From Kibdelosporangium sp. MJ126-NF4 (GTDB lineage: Bacteria; Actinomycetota; Actinomycetes; Mycobacteriales; Pseudonocardiaceae), in NCBI RefSeq assembly GCF_000826545.1, contig NZ_CDME01000012.1, forward strand, positions 124,001 through 188,000: 64,000 bases of DNA. The letters are read 5' to 3'. Of the stretch, positions 8,558-17,612 are shown one piece after another. How positions within the stretch are numbered: the stretch's first letter is position 1; each line of letters starts with the position of its first letter. The translations under genes and the position numbers were made by a program. The notes beneath the pieces were generated by a model. The model had not been told where the DNA came from. It saw nothing but the letters and a program-made list of their open reading frames with translations, and did not search any database.

Positions 8558-10158
8558 CAGTTTCCCTTGCCGCGCGCGTCCGTTCGCTGCTCAACGACGC
8601 GGCGCAGGCCTACCAGGGCAGACCGAGTGGGCGTGTGCTCAACGAGGTCGCCAGGCATCTGGACGGCCCGCTGCGGGTGGCGATCGCCGGGCGGGTGAAG
8701 GCCGGGAAGTCCACGTTGCTGAACGCGCTCGTCGGTACGCGGATCGCGGCGACGGACGCGGGCGAGTGCACGAGGATCGTGACGTGGTACTTCCGCGGCC
8801 CGCACGCACGGGCGACCGCCTTTCCACACGGCACAAGGCCGGTGGGGCTCGCGATCGACCACGACGGCAGTCGTTACGCGCTGGATCTCGGCTCGCTGGA
8901 CGTGGAAGGCGTCGACCGGATCGAAGTGGCGCTGCCCAGTGACTGGCTCGGCCAGATGACGTTGGTCGACACCCCCGGCATGGGCTCGCTGACCGAGTCG
9001 GCCGGGCGCCGCACCCAGGACTTCCTCGGTGAGACGACGAGTGTCGACGCGGTGCTGTACCTGATGCGGCACCTGCATTCCACGGACATCGACTTCCTCG
9101 ACGCGTTCAACGACAGTGACGCGGCCGACAGTTCGCCGGTGAACGCCGTCGGTGTGCTCTCCCGCGCGGACGAGGTCGGCGGCGGCGACGATGACGCGAT
9201 CGCGTTCGCGGACAAGGTGGCGGCCGGTTACCGTGCCGACACCCGCATCCGCAGCCTCGTGCACACAGTCCTGCCGGTCGCGGGCCTGCTGGCCGAGGCG
9301 GCGGCGACCATGGACGAGAAGGAGTTCGCCGACCTGAAGGCGATCGCGGCCGCCAGTGACGGCGCGACCATGCCTTTGCTGTTGTCCGCCGGGCGGTTCG
9401 TCGCACCGACGCGGGCGATCACAGTGGACATCGAGTCACGCAAGCGCTTGCTGTCGATGCTCGGCCTGTACGGCCTGCGGCTCAGCATCGACTGCCTGCG
9501 ATCGGGCAACGCCGACCGCGCCCGACTGGGCACTGTGCTGCGGGAACGCAGTGGCCTCAACGAACTCCGACGGCTGCTGCTGACCCAGTTCGCCCAGCGC
9601 AGGGATGTGCTGAAGGCCGACGGGGCGCTGCGCGCGATCGAGACGGTCACCCGCGACGACCCGATCCCGGCCGCCCCACGGCTGCGCCAGGCTGTCGAAC
9701 GGCTCCGCGCGGGAGCACACGAGCTGACCGAACTGCGTCTGCTCACGGAGTTGCGGACCGGTTCGGTGCAGGCTCCGACCGAGCAGATCGCGGTGATGGA
9801 GCGCTTGCTCGGTGGTCAGGGCACGTCCGTCGCCGACCGGCTGAACCTGCGGCCGGACGCTCCTTTCGAGACAGTGAACGCGGCGATCACGGGAATGCAC
9901 GGGCACTGGCGCCGAGTGGCGCAGAACCCGTTGATCGACCCGAGTTTCACGCGTGCGGCGCAGGTGCTGCAACGCACGTGCGAAGGCCTGGCCGCAGCGG
10001 TCCGCGCGACACCGCAACGCCCGCCACAGACGCCACCTGGTCGCCGCCCACCGCCACAGAACCGCCAAAGCCCACCGCCGGTCGACAAGACCGAAACGAT
10101 CCGCAAGCCACCTGCCGAGGACAAGACAACGGCCTTCCAACGCCCAAAAACCTCGTGA
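8554..10158 (+). CDS. dynamin-like GTPase 2
   Basis: A 534-residue dynamin-like GTPase starting at a GTG that overlaps the first GTPase stop (GTGA). G1 is GRVKAGKSTLLNAL near residue 45, G3 is DTPGMGS near 138 and G4 is LSRAD. It lacks the hydrophobic hairpin of its partner and ends in about 50 residues rich in proline (TPPGRRPPPQNRQSPPP), probably a flexible binding tail. Tandem dynamin pairs with one membrane-inserting and one soluble member are known in actinobacteria and work as heteromers; the same is likely here. Its stop codon lies inside a long palindrome shared with the convergent Hsp70 gene. Confidence 0.9.
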   Translation: MTVSLAARVRSLLNDAAQAYQGRPSGRVLNEVARHLDGPLRVAIAGRVKAGKSTLLNALVGTRIAATDAGECTRIVTWYFRGPHARATAFPHGTRPVGLAIDHDGSRYALDLGSLDVEGVDRIEVALPSDWLGQMTLVDTPGMGSLTESAGRRTQDFLGETTSVDAVLYLMRHLHSTDIDFLDAFNDSDAADSSPVNAVGVLSRADEVGGGDDDAIAFADKVAAGYRADTRIRSLVHTVLPVAGLLAEAAATMDEKEFADLKAIAAASDGATMPLLLSAGRFVAPTRAITVDIESRKRLLSMLGLYGLRLSIDCLRSGNADRARLGTVLRERSGLNELRRLLLTQFAQRRDVLKADGALRAIETVTRDDPIPAAPRLRQAVERLRAGAHELTELRLLTELRTGSVQAPTEQIAVMERLLGGQGTSVADRLNLRPDAPFETVNAAITGMHGHWRRVAQNPLIDPSFTRAAQVLQRTCEGLAAAVRATPQRPPQTPPGRRPPPQNRQSPPPVDKTETIRKPPAEDKTTAFQRPKTS

Positions 10159-10196
10159 GTGTTTAGGCCGGTTAGAACCGGCCAAAACACTCACGA
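10153..10196. terminator. bidirectional palindromic terminator, dispersed repeat copy 1
   Basis: Arms TCGTGAGTGTTT-A-GGCCGG and CCGGCC-A-AAACACTCACGA pair over 18 bp around one A-A mismatch, with a short TTAGAA loop. The stop codons of both convergent genes (TGA at 10156-10158 and the reverse TGA at 10191-10193) lie within the paired arms. A second copy occurs at 57602-57647. Confidence 0.85.
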
Positions 10197-12731
10197 TGGG
10201 CCGAAGGATGCCACCCACATGGCGGCGTCGTTGGTGTTCTTCTCCCCCGCCTGGCCGAGGCCGACGACCACGACCTGCTTGTCGTCGACCGGGTACATGC
10301 CGTTGAGGAACACCGCGCGGGGGGAACTCGGTGCGCTGCCGACGTTCCACCGCTCCCAGCGCTGGTCCTTCGCCTGCGCCCAGCAGCTGAGCCGGGGTGG
10401 CTGGCCCGACCCGATCGATCCGCAGACCATCAGTGTGCCGTCGGACAGGCGTGCGATGCCCTTCAGGTTCGGCGAGCCTTCCGGCAGGTACGGGGACAGG
10501 TCCCACTTGAGGCCGTCCTTGGAGATCCAGATCGCTGGGCCGCGTTTGGCGCCCTGTAGTACCGAACCGACCGCGACGAACGCGCCGTCCGCCGTCTTGG
10601 TCACCTTCTCCACGTTCTGCGGGCCCGTGCCGGACAGTCCCGTTGTCGCGACCGGGTTCCACGTGTTGCCGTCACCCGAGGCGTAGACGGCCGCGTCCCC
10701 GTCGTTGCGGTCATTGCGGTCATCTCGGCCGATAGCGATCAGTTTGTTGTCCGGTCCCACGGTCACCGCGTTGAGTTCCTTCAACCCCGATGTCGGGTTC
10801 AGGTCCCCCTGTGTCGGGAGCAGCGACCACTTCGCCCCGTCCGGCGACGTCCAGACCGCGGGCCGTTTCTTCTGCCCGGTCCCCGACCAGCCGACCGCGA
10901 CCAAAGTGGACCCGACCGGGGTGACGTCGAGCATCAGCCCCTGACCGTCCTCGCCGACCTCAGCCGGGATGAAGTCCTCCTTGCCGCCCTTGCTCAGCCA
11001 CGCCCGCGGCTGGCGGTTCTCCGAGAAGCCGACAGCGACCACGTCACCGTTCTCGGTGCCGGTGACCGCCGTCATCTCGTCGGTGCCTTGCGGCGGGATC
11101 ACCAGCGGCTGCCCGGTCAGCGTGATCCTGCCGACCGCGGGCGGCCCCGCGATGGTCTCCGGTGCCTCCTGCGCGTCGCCCGGCCCGCCGCTGTCACCGG
11201 ACGACTTGTTCATCACGAAGAAGACCAGCCCGGCGACCACCGCGACGATCACCAGGACGACCAGCAGCGCGATCAGCCTGCCTCGGCCTTTGCCGCCGTT
11301 GCCACCGGTCCGCACCTCGGCGAACTGGTCGCCGGTGCGGGGTGGTGGTGGCAGCGCGACGGGTTCCAGTGGCTGCATCGACTTCAGCACGGTCCGGATG
11401 TCGGTCACGCCGGTCAGGCCCGACCGCGCCAGGTCGACCTTCTCGCTGACCGCGGGCGCGGGCAACGCTGACGGCGGCGGAAACGAACCCATGCTCCGCT
11501 GGCCGGGGCCGTGTGGCACGGGATACGCGGGCTGCGAACGGTGGCCTGGCTGGTACGCGGGCGGATGCGCCATCGGACGCGATCCAGTCTGGTTGTACAG
11601 CGGGTTTCCCGGCGGTGGCGCCATGGGACGCGCAGGGGGCGCGAACCCGCCGGACGACCTGATCCCCACCACGCGTGGCGCCGCCGCGATCGCCGCGCCC
11701 AGGCTGACGGTGTACTTCGGGTGCGCGTCCACCGCGACCCTGATGCCCAGTTCACCGGACAACAGCTGGCGCACCAACGGGATCCGGCTCGACCCGCCGA
11801 CGAGCAGGACGCCGTGCAGTTTCGCCGGGTCCACTCCGGCACGCCGGACCACCTGGCCGAACACACCGACCGTGCCGAGCACACGCTGTTTGATCAGGTC
11901 CTCGAACTCCGCCCTGGTGATCAACACCTGACGGCTCACGCCGGGCAGCACGACCGGAACAACGACCTCAACGTCCGCGGACAGTGCCTCCTTGGCCTCG
12001 ACGACCGTGCTGAAAAGCTGCGCCATCGCGCTGGACACGACCGGGTCGGTGAAGTCCAGCTGCGCCACGTCCACCCCGGCCTGGATGCCGACGTGCCGGA
12101 ACAGCGCGTGGTCGAAGTCGATGCCGCCGATCGAGTCGTCGCCGCCCGCCTCGCCGTAGATCTCCACTCCGGTCGCGGTCTTGCGGACCACGCTGGCGTC
12201 GAACGTGCCGCCGCCGAAGTCGTAGATCCCGATCAGCGAACCGGGTTCGATCCGTTCCTGCGCCGCGTACCACGTCGCGGCCGCGACCGGCTCCGGCAGC
12301 AGCCCCACCTCGCGCAGGCCAGCCTGGGTCGCCGCCTGGACGAGCAGGTTCTTGCGGTACTCGCCCCACGCCGCCGGATGGGTCAGCACCACGTGGTTCG
12401 GTGGTCCGCCCTGCAGTTCGGCCACCCGGGCCAGCGACCACTTCATCACCTCGCCGGTCAGCTGGTGCGCGGTGAATCCCCGCCCGCCGACCAGGATCGG
12501 CACGTCGTCGCCCATCCGCCGTTTGAACTCGCGGGCCATCTTGTCCGGATCGGTGATGCCACGCCGGGAGGCCGCGTCACCGACCAGGAACGTGCCGTCG
12601 TCGCGCAGGAACAGCACAGACGGCACGGCGTTGGCGCGGTTTCCCATCGGCACGGTCTGTACCCGGCCTTCGCGCCACAACGCCGCCGCGGTGTATGTGG
12701 TCCCGACATCGACACCCAGCGGATAGGTCAC
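10191..12731 (-). CDS. membrane-anchored Hsp70 family protein with sensor-like ectodomain
   Basis: An 846-residue protein. Residues 1-385 are an Hsp70 actin-fold ATPase (GVDVGTTYTAAALW phosphate 1, IYDFGGGTFDASVV phosphate 2, LLVGGSSRIPLVRQL adenosine motif). There is no canonical substrate-binding domain. Instead there is a Pro/Gln-rich linker, one transmembrane segment (LIALLVVLVIVAVVAGLVFF, about 484-507) and an external region of about 300 residues with repeating AVG/W..G/P.W.S.DG units, resembling a beta-propeller. Such Hsp70 fusions occur in actinobacteria, with function mostly unknown. The GTG at 12731 was chosen because homology starts at once with VTYPLGVDVG. It divides the plus-strand envelope block and diverges from MoxR. 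Confidence 0.85.
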   Translation of the reverse strand: MTYPLGVDVGTTYTAAALWREGRVQTVPMGNRANAVPSVLFLRDDGTFLVGDAASRRGITDPDKMAREFKRRMGDDVPILVGGRGFTAHQLTGEVMKWSLARVAELQGGPPNHVVLTHPAAWGEYRKNLLVQAATQAGLREVGLLPEPVAAATWYAAQERIEPGSLIGIYDFGGGTFDASVVRKTATGVEIYGEAGGDDSIGGIDFDHALFRHVGIQAGVDVAQLDFTDPVVSSAMAQLFSTVVEAKEALSADVEVVVPVVLPGVSRQVLITRAEFEDLIKQRVLGTVGVFGQVVRRAGVDPAKLHGVLLVGGSSRIPLVRQLLSGELGIRVAVDAHPKYTVSLGAAIAAAPRVVGIRSSGGFAPPARPMAPPPGNPLYNQTGSRPMAHPPAYQPGHRSQPAYPVPHGPGQRSMGSFPPPSALPAPAVSEKVDLARSGLTGVTDIRTVLKSMQPLEPVALPPPPRTGDQFAEVRTGGNGGKGRGRLIALLVVLVIVAVVAGLVFFVMNKSSGDSGGPGDAQEAPETIAGPPAVGRITLTGQPLVIPPQGTDEMTAVTGTENGDVVAVGFSENRQPRAWLSKGGKEDFIPAEVGEDGQGLMLDVTPVGSTLVAVGWSGTGQKKRPAVWTSPDGAKWSLLPTQGDLNPTSGLKELNAVTVGPDNKLIAIGRDDRNDRNDGDAAVYASGDGNTWNPVATTGLSGTGPQNVEKVTKTADGAFVAVGSVLQGAKRGPAIWISKDGLKWDLSPYLPEGSPNLKGIARLSDGTLMVCGSIGSGQPPRLSCWAQAKDQRWERWNVGSAPSSPRAVFLNGMYPVDDKQVVVVGLGQAGEKNTNDAAMWVASFGPS

Positions 12732-12911
12732 CCGCCAAACAGTAGTGGTCACAGTGTGACGTTTGGCGGCGATTCGGTGCCGCAACACCTCTCGTCACGG
12801 CCATGCGCCCGTATCGCTGCACTTTCGGGCAGGCCACGACGGTCCAATCGGAATAGTGTTTTTGCGGAAGTGGCAGGAGAAGACTGATCCATCCGGACTG
12901 GGGGAACGGCG

Positions 12912-13892
12912 ATGACCTACGGAACTCAGCTCGCCGAACGCGTCGGCTGGGTCCAGCGTCGCTGCAACGACCTGGTCCGCAACGTCGAGCACTTCATCCA
13001 CGGCAAGACGAACGTGATCTGGAACGCCGTTGTCGGGCTGCTCGCCGAGGGGCACCTGCTGATCGAGGACGTGCCAGGGGTCGCGAAGACCTCGCTGGCC
13101 AAAGCGATCGCGCACTCGGTCGGCGGCTCGATGCGCCGGATCCAGTTCACCCCGGACCTGTTGCCATCCGATGTGGTCGGTGTGCAGATCTACGACACCG
13201 CCAAGGGCCAGTTCCAGTTCAAGGAAGGCCCGGTCTTCGCCAACATCCTGCTCGGCGACGAGATCAACCGCGCGTCGCCGAAGACGCAGTCGGCGCTGCT
13301 GGAGGCGATGGCCGAGCGGCAGGTCACTGTGGACGGTGTGACGTACCCGCTGCCGCGGCCCAACTTCGTGATCGCCACCCAGAACCCGGTCGACCAGCAG
13401 GGCACGTACGCACTGCCGGAAGCCCAGCTGGACCGGTTCATGATGCTGCTGCGGATCGGTTACCCCACGCCGGAGCACGAGGTGCGCATCGTCGGCGACG
13501 CGATCGCCCGCAGGCTGCCGGAGCAGTTGCAGCCGGTCTGCACGCTGGAGGACCTGCAGCAGATGATCGAGGTGGTGCGCGGCGTCTACGTCGCACCCGC
13601 GTTGCAGGCGTTCATCGTCACGATCACCAACGCCACCAGGACCATCCCCCAGCTCAAGCTCGGCGCGAGCCCCCGTGCCAGCAACGCGCTCGCCAACGCC
13701 TCCCAGGCACGGGCGGCGGTCGACGGCCGGGCGTTCGTCACCGCCGACGACGTCAAGCAGATGGCCAAACCCGTTCTGGCACACCGGCTGGTGCTCACCC
13801 CCGAGGCGGCGGTGCAGGAGTTCAAGCCGGAGGGGATCGTGGACCGCATCCTCGCCGCGGTCCCGGTGCCGCAGGCCCCCGTCGGGGCGTGA
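12912..13892 (+). CDS. MoxR-family AAA+ ATPase
   Basis: A 326-residue MoxR ATPase, a cytosolic AAA+ chaperone that usually helps metal insertion or assembly of von Willebrand-type and membrane partners. Walker A reads EDVPGVAKTSLAKA (about residues 50-63), Walker B is ILLGDEINRASPKTQSALLEAM-type, and sensor-1 is FVIATQNPVDQQGTYALPEAQLDRF-type, all intact. The C-terminal lid domain carries GASPRASNAL, diagnostic of the family. It starts at ATG 12912 after GGGGAACGGC and ends one base before the DUF58 start, the classic moxR-DUF58-transglutaminase order. Confidence 0.95.
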   Translation: MTYGTQLAERVGWVQRRCNDLVRNVEHFIHGKTNVIWNAVVGLLAEGHLLIEDVPGVAKTSLAKAIAHSVGGSMRRIQFTPDLLPSDVVGVQIYDTAKGQFQFKEGPVFANILLGDEINRASPKTQSALLEAMAERQVTVDGVTYPLPRPNFVIATQNPVDQQGTYALPEAQLDRFMMLLRIGYPTPEHEVRIVGDAIARRLPEQLQPVCTLEDLQQMIEVVRGVYVAPALQAFIVTITNATRTIPQLKLGASPRASNALANASQARAAVDGRAFVTADDVKQMAKPVLAHRLVLTPEAAVQEFKPEGIVDRILAAVPVPQAPVGA

Positions 13893-13893
13893 G

Positions 13894-15039
13894 ATGCCTA
13901 CCCGCTCCGGTGTGGCCACGGCCGTCGCGGCGGTCGTGCTGCTCGCGCTCGGCTGGCTCGGCGACTATCCCGAGCTGATCGCGCTCGGCTTCGCCGCGCT
14001 GGCCGCGTTGGCCTCGGCGGGTGCGTGGATGGCCTTGCGCCCTGACCTGTCCGCTGTGCGTGAGGTGCGGCCGCAGCGGGTGTCCGAGGGCGAGAAGGCG
14101 ATGGGCGTGATCACGCTGACCAACGAGTCCCAGCGCCGCAGCCCACCGATCCTGGCCACCGAGCAGATGGCCAACCGCGAGGTCCAGGTGCCGATCCCGA
14201 GCCTGGCCGGCGGCAGCGAACACACCACGACCTACTACCTGCCCACCAACCGGCGCGGGATCCACCAGATCGGCCCGATGTCGATCGGGCACACAGACCC
14301 GTTGCGGCTCATGCGTGTCGGAACGGTGTTCTCGGCTTTCTCCACGCTGTACGTGCATCCGCGGATGCTGGCGGTCGAGCCGGTGCCGACCGGGCAGACC
14401 AGGGACATGGACGGCCCGACCTCCAGCTACGCGCCGCAGGGCGGTGTCGCGTTCCACAGCCTGCGGGAATACGTGCCGGGTGACGACTGGCGGCTGATCC
14501 ACTGGAAGTCGACCGCGCGTACAGGGAAGCTGATGGTGCGGCACAATGTCGTGCCCAATCAGCCGCGGCTGATGGTCGTACTGGACACCAACTCGCTCGG
14601 CTACTCCGCGGAGACGTTCGAGTCGGCGGTGAGCGCGGCCGCGTCGCTGGCGATCGCGGCGATCCGGGGTGGTTTCCCGTTGGAGCTGCGCACCACGAGC
14701 GGTGGTGCCGCTGCCAGTGACCGGGCGTACGACGGGGCCGTTCCCGCGTTGGACCTGTTGGCCGCGGCCAAGGCGACCAGGGACGATCCCGGGCTGACGG
14801 CGTTACCCGGCATGATCTCGACGGACGACACCGTCGCGCTGGGTGTGGTGACCGGTACTCCTGATCCGCGAGTGTTGTCGGTGCTGCCGACTGTGCGCAG
14901 GCACTTCCTCATGGTCAGCCTCGTCCAGTTCACCACAAGACGCAACGCTGTCCCGACACCGTTGAACGGGGTCGTGTCACTGACCGCCCGCACCGCCGAC
15001 GAATTCGCCGACGCCTGGAACAAGCTGATGCGAAAATGA
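13894..15039 (+). CDS. DUF58 domain membrane protein
   Basis: A 381-residue membrane-anchored DUF58 protein. Two transmembrane helices occupy about residues 8-50 (AVAAVVLLALGWLG and LIALGFAALAALASAGAWM). A beta-sandwich region follows, then the DUF58 signature LREYVPGDDWRLIHWKSTA at about 192-210 and a von Willebrand A-like C-terminal half. DUF58 proteins are the partner of MoxR and the transglutaminase-like TgpA in a conserved but poorly understood envelope complex. The ATG at 13894 lies directly after the MoxR stop; an open extension upstream is the shadow of MoxR. Confidence 0.92.
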   Translation: MPTRSGVATAVAAVVLLALGWLGDYPELIALGFAALAALASAGAWMALRPDLSAVREVRPQRVSEGEKAMGVITLTNESQRRSPPILATEQMANREVQVPIPSLAGGSEHTTTYYLPTNRRGIHQIGPMSIGHTDPLRLMRVGTVFSAFSTLYVHPRMLAVEPVPTGQTRDMDGPTSSYAPQGGVAFHSLREYVPGDDWRLIHWKSTARTGKLMVRHNVVPNQPRLMVVLDTNSLGYSAETFESAVSAAASLAIAAIRGGFPLELRTTSGGAAASDRAYDGAVPALDLLAAAKATRDDPGLTALPGMISTDDTVALGVVTGTPDPRVLSVLPTVRRHFLMVSLVQFTTRRNAVPTPLNGVVSLTARTADEFADAWNKLMRK

Positions 15040-15193
15040 CACCCCTCGTATCAACCCCAGGGTTCAAAGCAAGCCGAGTGCCTCCCAACCGCACCTCAGG
15101 GGAACGTGACGCAACCCAGCCACAAGTACGGGACCAAACTGAACGGTGCGAGCCCAAGGTGACCAAGCGCAAAAATCCCGGGGAGGCGGAACA

Positions 15194-17539
15194 GTGGGTG
15201 GCAACGTCACGCACACGATCAGCGTGACCCAGTCGGCGCTGCGCGATCCGAATCCCCCGGCGGGCAGGAAGGCCAAGCGGGCACGGCAGCACATCCCGCA
15301 GACCCAGCCGCGCCTCAGGATGGGGTTTCCCGCCTACTCGCAACTGGTCCTCGCCGGTGTCGCGATCGGTGTGTCCAGTCTGTTGTACCTGAGGTACTAC
15401 AGCAGTCTCGGGTTTCTGATCGCCATACTCACCGCCGCCACCGCGGGAGTGCTGATCGGTGCTGTCGCGGCGGTCCGGCGGTGGTCGTCAGTGGTCACGG
15501 TCAGCGCCGGGGTGCTCGGGTTCCTGGTTGTCGCGGTCTTCGCGGTGCTGCGCGGCACGCTCAGCCGCGGCATTCCCACGTGGTCGACGCTGAAGGCGCT
15601 GGGCTCGGGCCTGATCTCGGGCTGGGCGAAGATGCTGTCGGTGAACCTGCCCGCCGATCCGAGCGGGGAACTGGAGTTCGCCCCCGCGCTGGTCTGCTTC
15701 ACAGCCGGGATCGTCGCGGCGACACTCGTGCTGCGGACCAGGTCACTACTCGCGCCGGTCCTGCCGCCTGTGCTGGCTTTCGCCTTCGCGCTGCCGATCA
15801 CGGCACCACGGGCGGTCGGTGGCGTGGTGCCGGTCGGGGTACTGCTCACGCTGGTGCTGTTGTTGGCGTTGATCCGCGCGGGATCCTCAGATCCGTTGGC
15901 GCGCACGATCAGCGCGCGGGCCATGTGGGGACGGTTCCTCTTCGGCATGCCGGTCGTCCTGGTCGCGGTCGCGGCAGGCGTCGCCGGGATGCGGTTCGTG
16001 CCGCTCGCCGACGGCGGCGGCCGGTTCGACCTACGTGAGGTCGTCGAGCCGCCGTTGACCATCGACGACCTGATCAACCCGCTGGCCACGTTGAAAACAC
16101 AGTTGCGCAAGCCGGACGCGGACATGTTCACCGTCAGGCTGACGGGCGACACGGCCGGGATCGACCGGATCAGAACCGTGGCACTGGACTCCTTCGACGG
16201 CGCGATGTGGACCGCGCGGGAGGAGTTCCTGCTGGCCGGGAGCACGTTGCCGGGCGACGAGTCGCTGGTCGGTCCCCGCCGGGTGACGCTGGACGTCCAG
16301 ATCACCGGGTTGCCGGGCAAGTACCTGCCCGAGATCGGGGCCCCGGTGTCGATCTCGGGTGCGCCACGGGTCGGCTACAGCCGGGTCTCCGGCACGCTGG
16401 CGACCGACAGGGAGCCGGGCGGCTGGAACTACCAGCTCGTCGCCGACGTCGGCAGGCAGGCCGGGCTGGACAAGAGCGTCCCGTACGTCTCGGACTCCAC
16501 TCGGTACACCGAACTCCCGCGTCAGGACCCGCGCCTGCCGGATGCCGTACTGGCCAAGGCAACCGAACTGACCACGAACGTGTCGGAGCCGTACGCCAAG
16601 CTGATGGCGATCCAGCGCCACCTGCAGTCCTTCCCGTACAGCCTGGACACCCGGCCGGGACATTCCTACGACGCGCTGAGCAGGCTGTTCGGCCCGAACA
16701 CGAACGAACAGGTCGGGTATGCCGAGCAGTTCGCGTCGGCGTTCGCCGTACTAGCCCGCACTCAGGGGTTCCCGACCAGGGTCGCCGTCGGCTACATGCT
16801 GAACAAGGACCACCTGAAGGGCGACACCTACCAGGTCAAGTCGGGTGACGCGCACGCGTGGGCCGAGGTGAACCTGGCGGGGTACGGCTGGGTGGCGTTC
16901 GAGCCGACCGACCCGAAACGGCATCCGGCCAACGCGCCGAGACCGAAGGAAGCCGAGACACCCGCGGACGAGAACCGGCCGGAGCAGAACTCGACGGCGT
17001 CCCAGACCGCTGAGGACCCGACCCTGCCGCGCCTGGGCGAAGGCGCGTTGACGGTGCTCGACTGGGCGTTGTTCGTCCTCATCGGACTCGGCTGTCTCGC
17101 TGTGCTGACGCCGATCGCCATCGCCGTCGAGAAGTTCCGCAGACGCCGACAACGCCGTTCCGGAAGCCGGGCCGCGCGGATCATCGGCGCGTGGGAGCAG
17201 GCAACGGACAAACTGATCGAACACGGTGTTCCGGTAACGGCGGCGTCGACGCCGAAGGAAGTCGGCGACCAGGCACGGGAGCGGATCGGCGACGAGGGCA
17301 CCGGAGCGCTCGCGGTGCTCGCCCCGATCGTCACCGCCGCGGTGTTCGATCCGGCGGAACCGGACGACACCGCGGTCGACACGGCCTGGCAGCTGGAAAG
17401 CCAGCTGCGCGACGAACTGCGCCGGGCGCGCAGTCCACTGTTGACCATCCGTGCCTGGCTCGACCCACGGCCGCTGTACGCGCGTTGGCGTGACGAGCGA
17501 CGGCGCAGACGGGCGATGGACAGGCTGACCAGGGGATGA
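15194..17539 (+). CDS. transglutaminase-like (TgpA/DUF3488) membrane protein, catalytic Cys replaced
   Basis: A 781-residue protein. About six or seven transmembrane helices (residues about 50-270) precede an external domain and a transglutaminase core (about 470-580). A further helix (VLDWALFVLIGLGCLAVLT) and a cytosolic DUF4129-like tail follow. The core keeps the histidine (GDAHAWAEVNL) and the aspartate (FEPTDP), but the position of the active cysteine is Ala510 (GYAEQFASAFAVLAR), so thiol catalysis is not expected. The GTG at 15194 follows GGGGAGGCGG, a strong ribosome site. It completes the MoxR-DUF58-TgpA set and may act as a binding scaffold in the wall. Confidence 0.88.
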   Translation: MGGNVTHTISVTQSALRDPNPPAGRKAKRARQHIPQTQPRLRMGFPAYSQLVLAGVAIGVSSLLYLRYYSSLGFLIAILTAATAGVLIGAVAAVRRWSSVVTVSAGVLGFLVVAVFAVLRGTLSRGIPTWSTLKALGSGLISGWAKMLSVNLPADPSGELEFAPALVCFTAGIVAATLVLRTRSLLAPVLPPVLAFAFALPITAPRAVGGVVPVGVLLTLVLLLALIRAGSSDPLARTISARAMWGRFLFGMPVVLVAVAAGVAGMRFVPLADGGGRFDLREVVEPPLTIDDLINPLATLKTQLRKPDADMFTVRLTGDTAGIDRIRTVALDSFDGAMWTAREEFLLAGSTLPGDESLVGPRRVTLDVQITGLPGKYLPEIGAPVSISGAPRVGYSRVSGTLATDREPGGWNYQLVADVGRQAGLDKSVPYVSDSTRYTELPRQDPRLPDAVLAKATELTTNVSEPYAKLMAIQRHLQSFPYSLDTRPGHSYDALSRLFGPNTNEQVGYAEQFASAFAVLARTQGFPTRVAVGYMLNKDHLKGDTYQVKSGDAHAWAEVNLAGYGWVAFEPTDPKRHPANAPRPKEAETPADENRPEQNSTASQTAEDPTLPRLGEGALTVLDWALFVLIGLGCLAVLTPIAIAVEKFRRRRQRRSGSRAARIIGAWEQATDKLIEHGVPVTAASTPKEVGDQARERIGDEGTGALAVLAPIVTAAVFDPAEPDDTAVDTAWQLESQLRDELRRARSPLLTIRAWLDPRPLYARWRDERRRRRAMDRLTRG

Positions 17540-17612
17540 CCGCCGTGACAGTTGGTTGGGCCACAACGATATGGGTCGGTAGGGGCAAACACCGACACCG
17601 GAGGGTAGGGAT

